Of a stretch of 29,244 nt of DNA, positions 6,800 through 15,305 are shown one piece after another. The stretch is taken from assembly GCA_900753325.1 (NCBI GenBank), contig CAADYO010000002.1, positions 1 through 29,244 of the forward strand, given 5' to 3'. This DNA comes from Bacilli bacterium. Lineage in GTDB: Bacteria; Bacillota_I; Bacilli_A; RF39; UBA660. A program made the position numbers and the translations under genes. Under the pieces are notes generated by a model that saw nothing but the letters and a program-made list of their open reading frames with translations, was not told where the DNA came from and made no database searches. Positions within the stretch are counted from its first letter, which is position 1. Each line of letters opens with the position of its first letter.

Positions 6800-9752
6800 A
6801 TACTATTTCTTCTCTATCCGCTAATTTAACACTAACTAATTTTGATACACCAGACTCCTGCATGGTAATTCCATATAAAGTATTAGCATATTCCATAGTT
6901 TTCTTTTTATGGGTAATAATTAAAAATTGGGTTTTATCGCGATAATGATTTAAATAGTTACCAAAACCGGCAACATTGGCTTCATCTAGGGCTGCTTCTA
7001 CTTCATCAAATAAACAGAATGGTACACTTCTAACATTTAGTATTGCAAATAGTAAAGATATTGCTGTTAGAGTTTTCTCGCCTCCTGACAAAAGAGAAAT
7101 TGTTGTTAGTTTTTTACCTGGAGGAGATGCAACGATTTCTACTCCGGTTGTTAGCATATCAGATGGATCTGTTAATTTTAGAGTTGCTTGTCCACCATTA
7201 AATAATTCTTTAAATACTTTTTGGAATTCAATTTGGATAGCCATAAAAGTAGATTTAAATTCTTCTTTCATAACATCATCCATTTCGTTCATTATTTCAA
7301 GCAATGTTTCTTCGGCTTTTAGTAAATCTTCTTTTTGATTAGTTAAGAAACTATATCTAGTATTTACTCTTTCATACTCTTCAATAGCTGCTAGATTAAC
7401 CATACCTATTCTTTTAATATTTGCTCGATATGTATTTACTTTTATACGAGCTTCATCTGGTTCTATATCTAGTTTATAATCACTTTTAGCCTTTTCAAAA
7501 GTTAGTTCATATTCGTTTGCTAAAATATTTAACATGTTATCTATTTTAACATCTAGACGGTTAATACTTATTTCTAATTCGCGTGACTCTTTTTCAAGAC
7601 TTCTTAGTGTCGAATTTTTTAATTTATATGTAGCTTGATCTTCTTCTATTTTTGACTTTAACTCATCTATTTCTTTTGTTAGACTCTTAATCTTTAATAA
7701 TAATTGTTCTTTTAGAGAACTCATTTCATGAAATGATTTTATTAATTCTTGTTCTTTTGAGGAAACTTTATTATTACTAATTGCATCTAGACTTTCCCAT
7801 TCTTTACTAACGTTTATTAGTTCCTGCTTTAATCTTTCTAATTCATTTTCTTTAGCATTATACTGTTCAACTATAGTTACCTTGTCTTTAGTTTTTTGGT
7901 AATTTTGTTCTTCTAAGTTAGCAATTTTTTTATTTACTTCCTCAAGTTCAGACTTTATTTTATCTAATTCGTCTTTCAAATATTGTTCTTTCTCGAGGGC
8001 ATATTTAAGTTCTTGTTTGGTCATAATAACGCTTTTTGTTTTAGAAATGGAACCTCCTGTCATAGAACCACCAACATTAATGACATCACCATCTAAAGTG
8101 ATTATTTTATACCTATTTTTAATTAAACGACTTAATCTATTAGCACTATCTATGTCTGGTGAAATAATAATATTACCGAATTGATTTTCAATAATATTTT
8201 TATATTTTTGATTGTAGGTAATTACGTCACTCAATACCGCTATAAAATCAGTAGAATTTTTAATTAGACCTAGAGTTTCTATATCTATATGGCGCTCTTT
8301 AATGACAGTTAGTGGGAAAAAAGTAGCTCTCCCTAGATGATTATCTTTTAAGTAGTTAATGGCTTTTTTAGCACTTTCTTCATCCGTTGTTATAATGAAA
8401 TTTTTATTAGCAGAAATAGCTATATTTAAGGCTTTTGTGTACTTATCTTCTGTATTAATAATATTACCAATAGTATTATGTATACCTGTTAGTGTAGTTG
8501 ATTTTAAAATATTTCTAATACTACTTGGTAAATCTGATGATTGCTCTATTTCTACTTTCAAGGAGTTTATTTTATGATTAAGTGAAATTATGTCTTGATC
8601 ATATTTTGAGTAATTAGATATTAATAAGTTTTTCTTATTTTTTTCAGACTCTATTTTTTTCTCTAAATCATTATTTTTATTTTCAGCCTCTTTCAAATTA
8701 TCTTTTAAACTAGCCTGTTCTTCTATAATAACTTTTATACTTCTTTCAAGGCGCCCTTTTTCTTCTAAAATGGCTCGAATTTCTTCTTTTATTTTATCTT
8801 CTTCTTTATTTGTTTTACTGCGTTCCTTTAAAAGAAGTTTTTCAGAATTTATTTTTTCTACTTCTTCTGTTACTTTTAATAATTCATTATTTAAAGTTGC
8901 TTTTTCTTTTTCTAACTTTTCTAATCTATTATTATCTTCTAAAGTAGAGACGTCTGTTTTTGAATTTTCATTAGAAATAGTTACTATCTCTTTATCAATT
9001 TGTTCTTTTTTGGACTTAGCTTGTTCTAGCTTTTGGTTACAATTTTCTATATCATATGATAATAACGCCACTTCATAGTTATCTAGGCCTTTTTTGTTTT
9101 CTAGGTATTCAACTGCTTTTTCACTTTGCTCTTTTAATGGTCCTACTTGATTTTCTAATTCGGAAATAATATCATTAACACGATCTAGATTGTTGTGAGT
9201 TCTATCAAGTTTTCTAAGTGCTTCTTCTTTTCTTTTTTTATATTTTAAAATACCAGCGGCCTCTTCAAATATTATACGTCTGTCACTTGGCGAATTACTT
9301 AATATTTTTTCTACTTCTCCTTGGGAAATAATATTAAATGATTCTTTTCCCATTCCAGTATCTAATAGTAAATTAACTACATCTTTTAAACGACATTTTT
9401 CGCCATTAAGATAATATTCATTTTCTCCTGTTCGATAAACTTTTCTTTTAATAGATATTTCAGTGTATGGAACATTTATGAAGTGATCTGTATTATCAAA
9501 GACTAGCTCAACACTGGCTACATTTAGTGGATTACGGCTTTTACTTCCTGAGAAAATTACATCACTCATAGAGCCTTCTCCACGAAGGGATTTTACTGAT
9601 TGTTCACCTAATACCCAGCGTACAGCATCTACAACATTACTTTTTCCTGAGCCGTTTGGTCCAACTATACAAGTTATTTTGTCATCTAATTTGATATCTA
9701 ATTTATCAGCAAAGGATTTAAATCCAGTGGCGATTATTTCTTTTAAGTACAT
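6798..9752 (-). CDS. smc: Chromosome partition protein SMC
   Basis: SMC dimers with ScpA/ScpB load and extrude DNA to compact and segregate the chromosome. The 984-residue protein has an N-terminal ATPase half with Walker A GPNGSGKSN (31-39), a long Glu/Lys-rich coiled coil, a hinge region (about 415-540, ending GGSMTGGS), a returning coiled coil, and the C-terminal half with the LSGGEKT signature near 888 and Walker B CLFDEVEAALDEAN. Bacillus subtilis SMC is about 1,186 residues, so the arms here are about 100 residues shorter on each side, as in mycoplasmas. The ATG at 9752 follows AGGGTGA, and a good promoter lies upstream. The neighbours rnc and ftsY seen in many Bacilli are absent. Confidence 0.96.
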   Translation of the reverse strand: MYLKEIIATGFKSFADKLDIKLDDKITCIVGPNGSGKSNVVDAVRWVLGEQSVKSLRGEGSMSDVIFSGSKSRNPLNVASVELVFDNTDHFINVPYTEISIKRKVYRTGENEYYLNGEKCRLKDVVNLLLDTGMGKESFNIISQGEVEKILSNSPSDRRIIFEEAAGILKYKKRKEEALRKLDRTHNNLDRVNDIISELENQVGPLKEQSEKAVEYLENKKGLDNYEVALLSYDIENCNQKLEQAKSKKEQIDKEIVTISNENSKTDVSTLEDNNRLEKLEKEKATLNNELLKVTEEVEKINSEKLLLKERSKTNKEEDKIKEEIRAILEEKGRLERSIKVIIEEQASLKDNLKEAENKNNDLEKKIESEKNKKNLLISNYSKYDQDIISLNHKINSLKVEIEQSSDLPSSIRNILKSTTLTGIHNTIGNIINTEDKYTKALNIAISANKNFIITTDEESAKKAINYLKDNHLGRATFFPLTVIKERHIDIETLGLIKNSTDFIAVLSDVITYNQKYKNIIENQFGNIIISPDIDSANRLSRLIKNRYKIITLDGDVINVGGSMTGGSISKTKSVIMTKQELKYALEKEQYLKDELDKIKSELEEVNKKIANLEEQNYQKTKDKVTIVEQYNAKENELERLKQELINVSKEWESLDAISNNKVSSKEQELIKSFHEMSSLKEQLLLKIKSLTKEIDELKSKIEEDQATYKLKNSTLRSLEKESRELEISINRLDVKIDNMLNILANEYELTFEKAKSDYKLDIEPDEARIKVNTYRANIKRIGMVNLAAIEEYERVNTRYSFLTNQKEDLLKAEETLLEIMNEMDDVMKEEFKSTFMAIQIEFQKVFKELFNGGQATLKLTDPSDMLTTGVEIVASPPGKKLTTISLLSGGEKTLTAISLLFAILNVRSVPFCLFDEVEAALDEANVAGFGNYLNHYRDKTQFLIITHKKKTMEYANTLYGITMQESGVSKLVSVKLADREEIV

Positions 9753-9772
9753 ACACTTTCACCCTACTAATA

Positions 9773-9801
9773 AGTATACTATAAATCAATTTGTTAGACA
9801 A
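9773..9801 (-). promoter_or_regulatory. Sigma-A promoter of smc
   Basis: TTGTCT (9801-9796), a 17-base spacer and TATACT (9778-9773) on the minus strand. The start point would be about 15 bases before the smc ATG. An imperfect-purpose inverted repeat, TTTCTTT and AAAGAAA (9805-9824), sits just upstream of the -35 box. Confidence 0.7.
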
Positions 9802-9912
9802 GAATTTCTTTATATACAAAGAAAATGTGTATTTTAGGATTAATTTTAAAAAGATTATCTAAAATCAAAAGAACGGTAATTTTTAACAGTATATTTTATA
9901 GGATATAATATT

Positions 9913-9947
9913 ATAAAAAATAAAAACTACAGTAATATTACTGTAGT
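9913..9947 (-). terminator. Terminator after the lipoprotein gene
   Basis: A perfect 22-base palindrome (9926-9947, arms ACTACAGTA/TACTGTAGT) is followed on the minus strand by TTTTTATTTTTTAT. It lies 44 bases after the lipoprotein gene and ahead of the smc promoter. Confidence 0.85.
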
Positions 9948-9990
9948 ATAATTAAGATTTTTTATTTTATAGGATTTTATCTAAAAAGTT

Positions 9991-10803
9991 TTATTCTCCT
10001 TTTTGCATAGTCTTTTGGAATCCTTCATTATTCTTTTGATTAAATGTTTTTACTTTGTTTGAGTCTAAACTAAATTTAATTTTTGGCATACTTGAAAGAT
10101 AACTTGTATAAGTTGTTCCTTTACATAACATAAATTCACAAATTTCTTGATATGCCTTATCGTAGTCGGTTAATTTATGTTTAGATGATATGTCATCATA
10201 TTGTGCAGCTACAATAGTTTCTACCATATTTCTTCCGATTTTTGATGGTGATATATCATATTCCATATACCCATCTTTTTTACTTCCACTTTTTTGGCTT
10301 TCTTGTTCTTTACTATATATTTTTACTGTGTATTCCATACGCTCATCAAAAGCATAGTGAACTCTTATCTTTTCAACATTATTAGGATTTATTTGTAATG
10401 TTTCAAGTACTTGTCCTTTTAAGACTGATAATCCCATATAATATAAAGCTCTATTCATAATCGTTTCATATTTTAAGGCTTCTTCTTTATTTGTCTTAAT
10501 ATCTTCATCTGACTCAAGACTACTTCGTGCTTCCTTATAAATTTTATCCCATTCTTCAAATGTTTTACCGCCTAAGTCTTCTGTATCTGCATTATCTATA
10601 TAATATGTCATAAAACAATCTGTTTCACTATCAGCATGTGGTTCAAAATAATCTTCCATTGATAGACTTTCTGAGACATAAGGTTTTTCTTCACTATTCT
10701 TTGAACAAGCACTAACTCCTAAAGTCATAGTGGCTGCTAAAGAGACTGCTACAAGGCTTCTTTTTAAATCATTCAATTTCTTTAACATTTCTTTTCTTTC
10801 CAT
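9991..10803 (-). CDS. Lipoprotein of unknown function
   Basis: The 270-residue protein has a basic N-terminus, a hydrophobic stretch (about 16-30) and the lipobox VSAC with the modified Cys at 33, so it should be a lipid-anchored extracytoplasmic protein. The mature part is hydrophilic, rich in Lys, Glu and Ser, and shows no membrane segment or motif that I recognise. The ATG at 10803 is chosen because AAGGGGG lies seven bases upstream; the ATG at residue 6 has a weaker site. It is transcribed alone from a full-consensus promoter and closed by a terminator, so strong constitutive expression is likely. I do not recognise the family. Confidence 0.8.
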   Translation of the reverse strand: MERKEMLKKLNDLKRSLVAVSLAATMTLGVSACSKNSEEKPYVSESLSMEDYFEPHADSETDCFMTYYIDNADTEDLGGKTFEEWDKIYKEARSSLESDEDIKTNKEEALKYETIMNRALYYMGLSVLKGQVLETLQINPNNVEKIRVHYAFDERMEYTVKIYSKEQESQKSGSKKDGYMEYDISPSKIGRNMVETIVAAQYDDISSKHKLTDYDKAYQEICEFMLCKGTTYTSYLSSMPKIKFSLDSNKVKTFNQKNNEGFQKTMQKGE

Positions 10804-10863
10804 AATTTTTCCCCCTTATTATTAGTACATTCTTTTTTTGTATTCGTTTCTTCAAGTGGGTAG

Positions 10864-10892
10864 ATTATAACACAAAATCATTGAAATGTCAA
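10864..10892 (-). promoter_or_regulatory. Perfect-consensus sigma-A promoter of the lipoprotein gene
   Basis: TTGACA (10892-10887), exactly 17 bases, TATAAT (10869-10864) on the minus strand. The predicted 5' leader is about 55 bases and ends in the AAGGGGG ribosome site. Confidence 0.9.
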
Positions 10893-10940
10893 ATAAATTC
10901 AAATGTTTAATGCCATTATTGATGATTATAAATACTTAGT

Positions 10941-11798
10941 TTACTTTTCATCTGATTCACTTAGAAGTGTTTCCAAACTTAAAAAAGTATATCCTTTTTG
11001 TGTAATGTAATCAATAATAGCAGGTAGCTCTTGTTTTGTTATAGTGGAAAGTGGAAGAGAAATTATCGCTGAATTAAATAATTTGTTTTTTATATCTTTG
11101 TAGGGACTTGTTGTTATTTTTATAGTAGGAATAATTGTATGAAGTTTTAATTTAGAACAAAGTTCAATTATTTCTTTTTGATCATACTCAGCGTAACAAT
11201 ATTTGGGAGAGGTCTTAGTAAGCGATGATAAGTAATTTAGAGCACTATTAAAGTATATTTCATCATATTTATTGTCATAACTTAACAGTTCTAATTCGTA
11301 ATTAGTCATAGTTTCAAAAAGACTGGTATTATTTTCAAGTAATAATCCATCTATGAAGAAAGTTGCTGGTATTTGTTTTTCATCTAGGATACTTTTTATT
11401 TCTTGTAAACTGTTTGTCGTGTCTGTTTTAAAAACTAAAGCGACACTCTTCTTTTCACTGTTTCCTTGAACTATATATTTGTCATAGTAATCATTTATTG
11501 AAACACTTGGTTCTACATCTTTAAAAGTTGTTAAAACTTCATTATAAGTACCATACTGTTTCATTTTAGTGTAACTTTTTTGATAATCTATTTCTTTTCC
11601 TGTTTTACCAGGAATTATTTTATTACCAATTATTTTAGCGTCTGTTGATTCTTCTTTATATTTATCAGTTGTCATCTTTATTTTTTTCATAATTGGATCA
11701 TTTTCTCTTATTAATTCTATTGACTTATTTGTATAAAAGAAACTAAAAAACATAAGAGTAAGAACGCTTATTACCTGAAGTACTTTTTTCTTTTTCAT
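10941..11798 (-). CDS. Polysaccharide-deacetylase-like (NodB-fold) protein, probably inactive
   Basis: The 285-residue protein has one N-terminal membrane anchor (about 7-23), a linker with IIPGKTGKEIDY (about 56-72), and a C-terminal NodB-like domain from about 115. Active deacetylases read TFDDGP in the first motif, followed by HxxxH. Here the first strand reads VALVFKTDTTN (119-129), the later PATFFIDG strand is kept, and the His pair and the RxPxG motif are missing; the C-terminal YTFLSLETLL matches the family end. The fold is probably kept but the metal site is not, so a binding or regulatory role at the cell surface is inferred. SD AGGTGA precedes the ATG. No promoter separate from the pnp terminator is visible, so it may be reached by read-through from pnp. 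Confidence 0.7.
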   Translation of the reverse strand: MKKKKVLQVISVLTLMFFSFFYTNKSIELIRENDPIMKKIKMTTDKYKEESTDAKIIGNKIIPGKTGKEIDYQKSYTKMKQYGTYNEVLTTFKDVEPSVSINDYYDKYIVQGNSEKKSVALVFKTDTTNSLQEIKSILDEKQIPATFFIDGLLLENNTSLFETMTNYELELLSYDNKYDEIYFNSALNYLSSLTKTSPKYCYAEYDQKEIIELCSKLKLHTIIPTIKITTSPYKDIKNKLFNSAIISLPLSTITKQELPAIIDYITQKGYTFLSLETLLSESDEK

Positions 11799-11821
11799 AT
11801 AATCACCTAGTCTAGTATATG

Positions 11822-11848
11822 AAAAAAAAGTTCAAATTGAACTTTTTT
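11822..11848 (-). terminator. Terminator of pnp
   Basis: AAAAAAGTTCA, loop ATT, TGAACTTTTTT on the minus strand form an eleven-pair stem running into eight T residues. It begins about five bases after the pnp stop. Confidence 0.85.
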
Positions 11849-11852
11849 AACT

Positions 11853-14027
11853 TTATTTATCTTCTTCATTTTTCTTTTTCTTAGTAGTTTTCTTTGGAAG
11901 AGCATCTTTTCTAGAGAAGTTTTGACGACCTTTTTTGTCTGGGCCTAGAGCTTTTACAATTATTTCATCACCAACTTTTACAACATCTTCTACTTTTTCT
12001 ACTCTATCTGCTGCTAGCTGAGAAATATGAACTAATCCTTCACAACCTGGCCATAATTGTACAAAGCAACCGAAGTCTTCTATTTTCACTACTTTTGCTT
12101 CATAGATTTTTCCAACTTCTACTTCGCGAACAATTTCTTCAATCATTTCTTTTGTCTTATTGATAATGTCACGATCTGTATGATAAATTACAACACGTCC
12201 ATCGTCTTCTAAGTCTACTTTTACAGCGTTAACATTTGTAACTTCAGTAACATTTGATGCTTCACAAATAATCTTAGTAATTGTTTCGCCACCACGACCA
12301 ATTACATCTTTAATCTTGGCTGGATTAATCATAAATGTTTCCATCTTTGGAGCATATTTAGATACTTCTTTTCTTGGCTCTTTTATTTGTTTAGCAATTA
12401 CTTTTAGGATTTCTAGACGAGCTTTTTTAGCTTGAGCTAAAGCTTCTTTTAAAATTTCTTCTGTTATACCTTTTATTTTGATATCCATTTGTAAAGCTGT
12501 GATACCATCTTTTGTTCCAGCTACTTTAAAGTCCATATCTCCTAAATGATCTTCCATTCCTTGGATATCCGTTAGAATTGTGTATTCATCTTCATGAGTA
12601 ATTAATCCCATAGCAATACCAGCAACTGGGGCTTTAATTGGTACACCTGCTGCCATTAGAGACATACAACCGGCACAAATTGATGCTTGTGATGATGAAC
12701 CATTAGATTCTAGAATTTCTGATACTACACGAATTGTATATGGGAATTCTTCTTCTGATGGAATAACTTGGGCTAAAGCTTTTTCACCTAAAGCACCATG
12801 TCCTATTTCTCTTCTACCTGGTGCACCATATCTTCCTGTTTCTCCTACTGAGAATTGTGGGAAGTTATAGTGTAGCATAAATCTTTTTTGATCTTCTAGG
12901 CCTAAACCATCAATAATTTGATGTTCACCCAAGGCACCTAGCGTTGTTACTGAAAGTGCTTGTGTTTCACCTCTTGTAAATAAAGCTGAACCATGAGTTC
13001 TTGGTAATAAGTCAATACCAGTTGACAATGGTCTTATCTCATCCATCTTACGACCATCAGCACGTTTCTTTTCTTTTACAACGATGCTTCTAAATAATTG
13101 ATATTCAATATCTGATAAAACCATATTTGCTTTAGCAAGTAATTCTTTTAGTTCTTGTTCTTTTAAACTTTCTTCATTTTCTTTTGTATAAAGATCTATT
13201 ACTTCTTGTTTTACTTCATCTATTGCAGCATATTTTTTTAGTTTATCTTTTATACGTAGTGCTTTATCCATTTTTTTTGTTGCTAAAGCGGTAATTCTTT
13301 CTACCATTTCATCATCTGGTGTTAGAGTTTCATACTCCATTTTTTCTTCACCAATTTCTTTGATGATTTTTTCTTCAAATTTTATTAATTCTTTTACAGC
13401 TTTATGACCAAACATTAAGGCTTCTAGCATGATGTCTTCTGGTACTTGTTTGGCACTTGATTCTACCATGTTAATAGCGTCTTTTGTTCCAGCTACAGTT
13501 AAATCTAATTCTGACTTTTCTAATTCTTCTGGAGTTGGATTGATTATAAATTTACCATTTACACGGCCTACTTTTACACCGGCAATTGGTCCATTAAATG
13601 GAATTTTTGAAATACTTACAGCAAGAGATGATGCAAGCATTGCAGTTAATTCTGGTGAACAATCTTGATCAACTGATAAAACGGTTGAAATAACTTGTAC
13701 CTCATTTTTAAAACCTTCTGGGAATAATGGTCGCATTGGTCTATCAATCATCCTGGCAGCTAACGTTGCAGCTTCAGATGGGCGACCCTCTCTTTTAATA
13801 AAACCACCTGGGATTTTTCCTACTGAATATAGTTTTTCTTGATAGTTAACAGTTAATGGGAAGAAGTCTGATAATAAGTTTACGGTTTTACTTACTACTG
13901 CTGCTGTTAAAATTACGGTGTCATTATATCTAACTAAAACTGCACCATCTGCTTGTTTAGCTAGTTCTCCGTGTTCAACAACAATTTTACGACCATGAAA
14001 ATCTAATTCAAATACTTTTTTCTTCAT
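11853..14027 (-). CDS. pnp: Polyribonucleotide nucleotidyltransferase (PNPase)
   Basis: PNPase degrades RNA 3'-to-5' using phosphate, releasing nucleoside diphosphates, and acts in mRNA decay. The 724-residue protein has the two RNase PH-like domains (about 10-220 and 310-545) with an all-helical linker, a KH domain (about 555-615, VIGRGGETI) and an S1 domain (about 622-695, GCFVQLWPGCEGLVHISQL), ending in a Lys-rich tail. Catalytic-core segments such as FTRGETQAL and MDFKVAGTKDGITALQMD are intact. Length is standard. The ATG at 14027 follows GAGGT. It lies behind rpsO but a terminator hairpin stands between them with only about 20 bases to the start, so expression depends on read-through or on a promoter inside rpsO. 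Confidence 0.97.
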   Translation of the reverse strand: MKKKVFELDFHGRKIVVEHGELAKQADGAVLVRYNDTVILTAAVVSKTVNLLSDFFPLTVNYQEKLYSVGKIPGGFIKREGRPSEAATLAARMIDRPMRPLFPEGFKNEVQVISTVLSVDQDCSPELTAMLASSLAVSISKIPFNGPIAGVKVGRVNGKFIINPTPEELEKSELDLTVAGTKDAINMVESSAKQVPEDIMLEALMFGHKAVKELIKFEEKIIKEIGEEKMEYETLTPDDEMVERITALATKKMDKALRIKDKLKKYAAIDEVKQEVIDLYTKENEESLKEQELKELLAKANMVLSDIEYQLFRSIVVKEKKRADGRKMDEIRPLSTGIDLLPRTHGSALFTRGETQALSVTTLGALGEHQIIDGLGLEDQKRFMLHYNFPQFSVGETGRYGAPGRREIGHGALGEKALAQVIPSEEEFPYTIRVVSEILESNGSSSQASICAGCMSLMAAGVPIKAPVAGIAMGLITHEDEYTILTDIQGMEDHLGDMDFKVAGTKDGITALQMDIKIKGITEEILKEALAQAKKARLEILKVIAKQIKEPRKEVSKYAPKMETFMINPAKIKDVIGRGGETITKIICEASNVTEVTNVNAVKVDLEDDGRVVIYHTDRDIINKTKEMIEEIVREVEVGKIYEAKVVKIEDFGCFVQLWPGCEGLVHISQLAADRVEKVEDVVKVGDEIIVKALGPDKKGRQNFSRKDALPKKTTKKKKNEEDK

Positions 14028-14048
14028 TTCTATACCTCAAATCTTTCT

Positions 14049-14076
14049 AAAAAAAAGACACTAAAAATAAGTGTCT
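14049..14076 (-). terminator. Terminator/attenuator between rpsO and pnp
   Basis: AGACACT (14056-14062) and AGTGTCT (14070-14076) pair around a seven-base loop; on the minus strand eight T residues follow. The rpsO stop is inside the stem. In other bacteria the rpsO-pnp gap holds processing hairpins cut by RNase III, but the T-tract here points to termination. Confidence 0.75.
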
Positions 14077-14344
14077 ACTTTCTTAATCCTAATTTTTTAA
14101 TTACTTCACGATAACTTTGAATATCTTTCTTAGCTAAGTATTGTAACATATTTCTACGTTGACCAACTTTCTTTAAAAGACCTCTACGTGAATGATAATC
14201 ATGAGTATGTACTTTTAAATGTTCTGTTAAATCGTTGATTTCTTTAGTAAGAATTGCAATTTGTACTTCAGCAGAACCAGTATCTTTCTCATTTCTTGCA
14301 AATTCTTTAACAATCTTTGCTTTTTCTTCTTTTGTTAATGCCAT
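14075..14344 (-). CDS. rpsO: Small ribosomal subunit protein uS15
   Basis: S15 binds 16S rRNA early in assembly of the 30S subunit. The 89-residue product is full length and contains the conserved GSAEVQIAILT and HDYHSRRGLLKKVGQRR blocks. The ATG at 14344 is preceded by AAGGAAG. It has its own promoter and a leader of about 75 bases that can fold, suggesting autoregulation as known for S15 in other bacteria. It is followed by a terminator and then pnp, the usual gene order. Confidence 0.97.
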   Translation of the reverse strand: MALTKEEKAKIVKEFARNEKDTGSAEVQIAILTKEINDLTEHLKVHTHDYHSRRGLLKKVGQRRNMLQYLAKKDIQSYREVIKKLGLRK

Positions 14345-14421
14345 ATTAACACTTCCTTTCTTATATATTGACCGATACTAAGTAAAAAGTCGGAAATTCT
14401 TTAGACTGAGAACCGGTAAGT
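14345..14421 (-). promoter_or_regulatory. rpsO 5' leader, possible S15 autoregulatory RNA
   Basis: Between the predicted transcription start and the ATG, the minus strand contains CCGACT paired with AGT-AT-CGG (about 14371-14392), and an outer ACCG that can pair with the same CGGT. These two pairings are mutually exclusive, which could provide a switch. S15 represses its own mRNA in several bacteria through unrelated leader structures. No known leader class was matched, so this is inference. Confidence 0.35.
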
Positions 14422-14427
14422 AATTGT

Positions 14428-14456
14428 ATTATACTATTAAATATACGCTTTTTCAA
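14428..14456 (-). promoter_or_regulatory. Sigma-A promoter of rpsO-pnp
   Basis: TTGAAA (14456-14451), 17 bases, TATAAT (14433-14428) on the minus strand, a strong match for a ribosomal protein gene. Confidence 0.85.
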
Positions 14457-14563
14457 GTAGTATTTTTATTATATTTTGCGATAGTTTACATGTTTTATGA
14501 GCTTTTACTATTAGTTTCTTTTATTTTTTGTTCATTTGTGATATGTTAATATTGGTGATGTTA

Positions 14564-15253
14564 ATGAAAATAAAAGACAAAAAAAATTTACTAATACAAA
14601 TTATTAAGGGAATTTTAGTTTTTCTTCTATTCTACTACAGTGCTTATATACAGTTAATACCAATTGCTTTATTTAACTTAGATATACATAATATTTCGGA
14701 TTCTCTTAATGTTTTACTGAGTTGTTTTTCAAATATTGTTTTAGCTATTATTCTATGGTTTATATATAGAAAAGAGTTAAAAAAAGAATGGAATATTTTT
14801 AGAAATAAAGCTCTTGAAAATGTTGATATTATGGTTAAGTACTGGGTTATTGGTCTTGTATGTATGATGGCAAGCAATATTTTGATAAGTGTTCTTTTTA
14901 AAACAGGTCAGGCTGAAAATGAACAGGCTGTTCAAAGTATGATTACTGCTCTACCTTGGGCAATGTTAATTGATGCTGGTATACTTGCTCCATTTGTTGA
15001 AGAAGTTGTTTTTAGAAAGTGTTTTAGAAATGTATTTAAAAAGGGATGGCTATTTGTCTTAGTATCTGGTCTCGTTTTTGGGGGAATGCATGTTGTTACA
15101 TCTAGTAGTATTGTTGGATATTTATTTATAATACCTTATAGTTGTTTAGGCATATCTTTTGCTTTAATGTATGACAAGACTGATACAATTTTTACTTCTG
15201 TTTTTGCTCATATGCTACACAATACGTTATTAACACTTATTTCAATATTATAA
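14564..15253 (+). CDS. CPBP-family glutamic intramembrane protease
   Basis: CPBP (Abi/Rce1-like) proteases cut within membranes using a Glu and His residues; bacterial members include bacteriocin-immunity proteins and many of unknown role. The product has several hydrophobic helices and the family motifs EEVVFRKCF (EExxxR), FGGMH (FxxxH) and HMLHNTLL near the C-terminus, so the catalytic residues are present. I place the start at the ATG at 14564 (229 aa) because GGTGA lies six bases upstream; an upstream TTG at 14528 has no ribosome site. The gene stands alone on the plus strand between two minus-strand operons and ends at a bidirectional terminator. No bacteriocin gene is adjacent, so an immunity role is not supported. 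Confidence 0.88.
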   Translation: MKIKDKKNLLIQIIKGILVFLLFYYSAYIQLIPIALFNLDIHNISDSLNVLLSCFSNIVLAIILWFIYRKELKKEWNIFRNKALENVDIMVKYWVIGLVCMMASNILISVLFKTGQAENEQAVQSMITALPWAMLIDAGILAPFVEEVVFRKCFRNVFKKGWLFVLVSGLVFGGMHVVTSSSIVGYLFIIPYSCLGISFALMYDKTDTIFTSVFAHMLHNTLLTLISIL

Positions 15254-15261
15254 ATTTAAAA

Positions 15262-15305
15262 TTAAAAAAAGTTGGAAGTTATTCTCTTCCAACTCTTATT
15301 TTTTT
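15262..15305. terminator. Bidirectional terminator between convergent genes
   Basis: AGTTGGAAG (15270-15278) and CTTCCAACT (15286-15294) pair around seven bases. On the minus strand seven T residues follow directly; on the plus strand CTTATTTTTTT follows. It serves both the CPBP gene and the VUT-family gene. Confidence 0.88.

Noticed and set aside
14644..14877. Minus-strand frame of 77 codons
   Set aside because: Lies wholly opposite the CPBP protease gene, which has intact motifs; no ribosome site.
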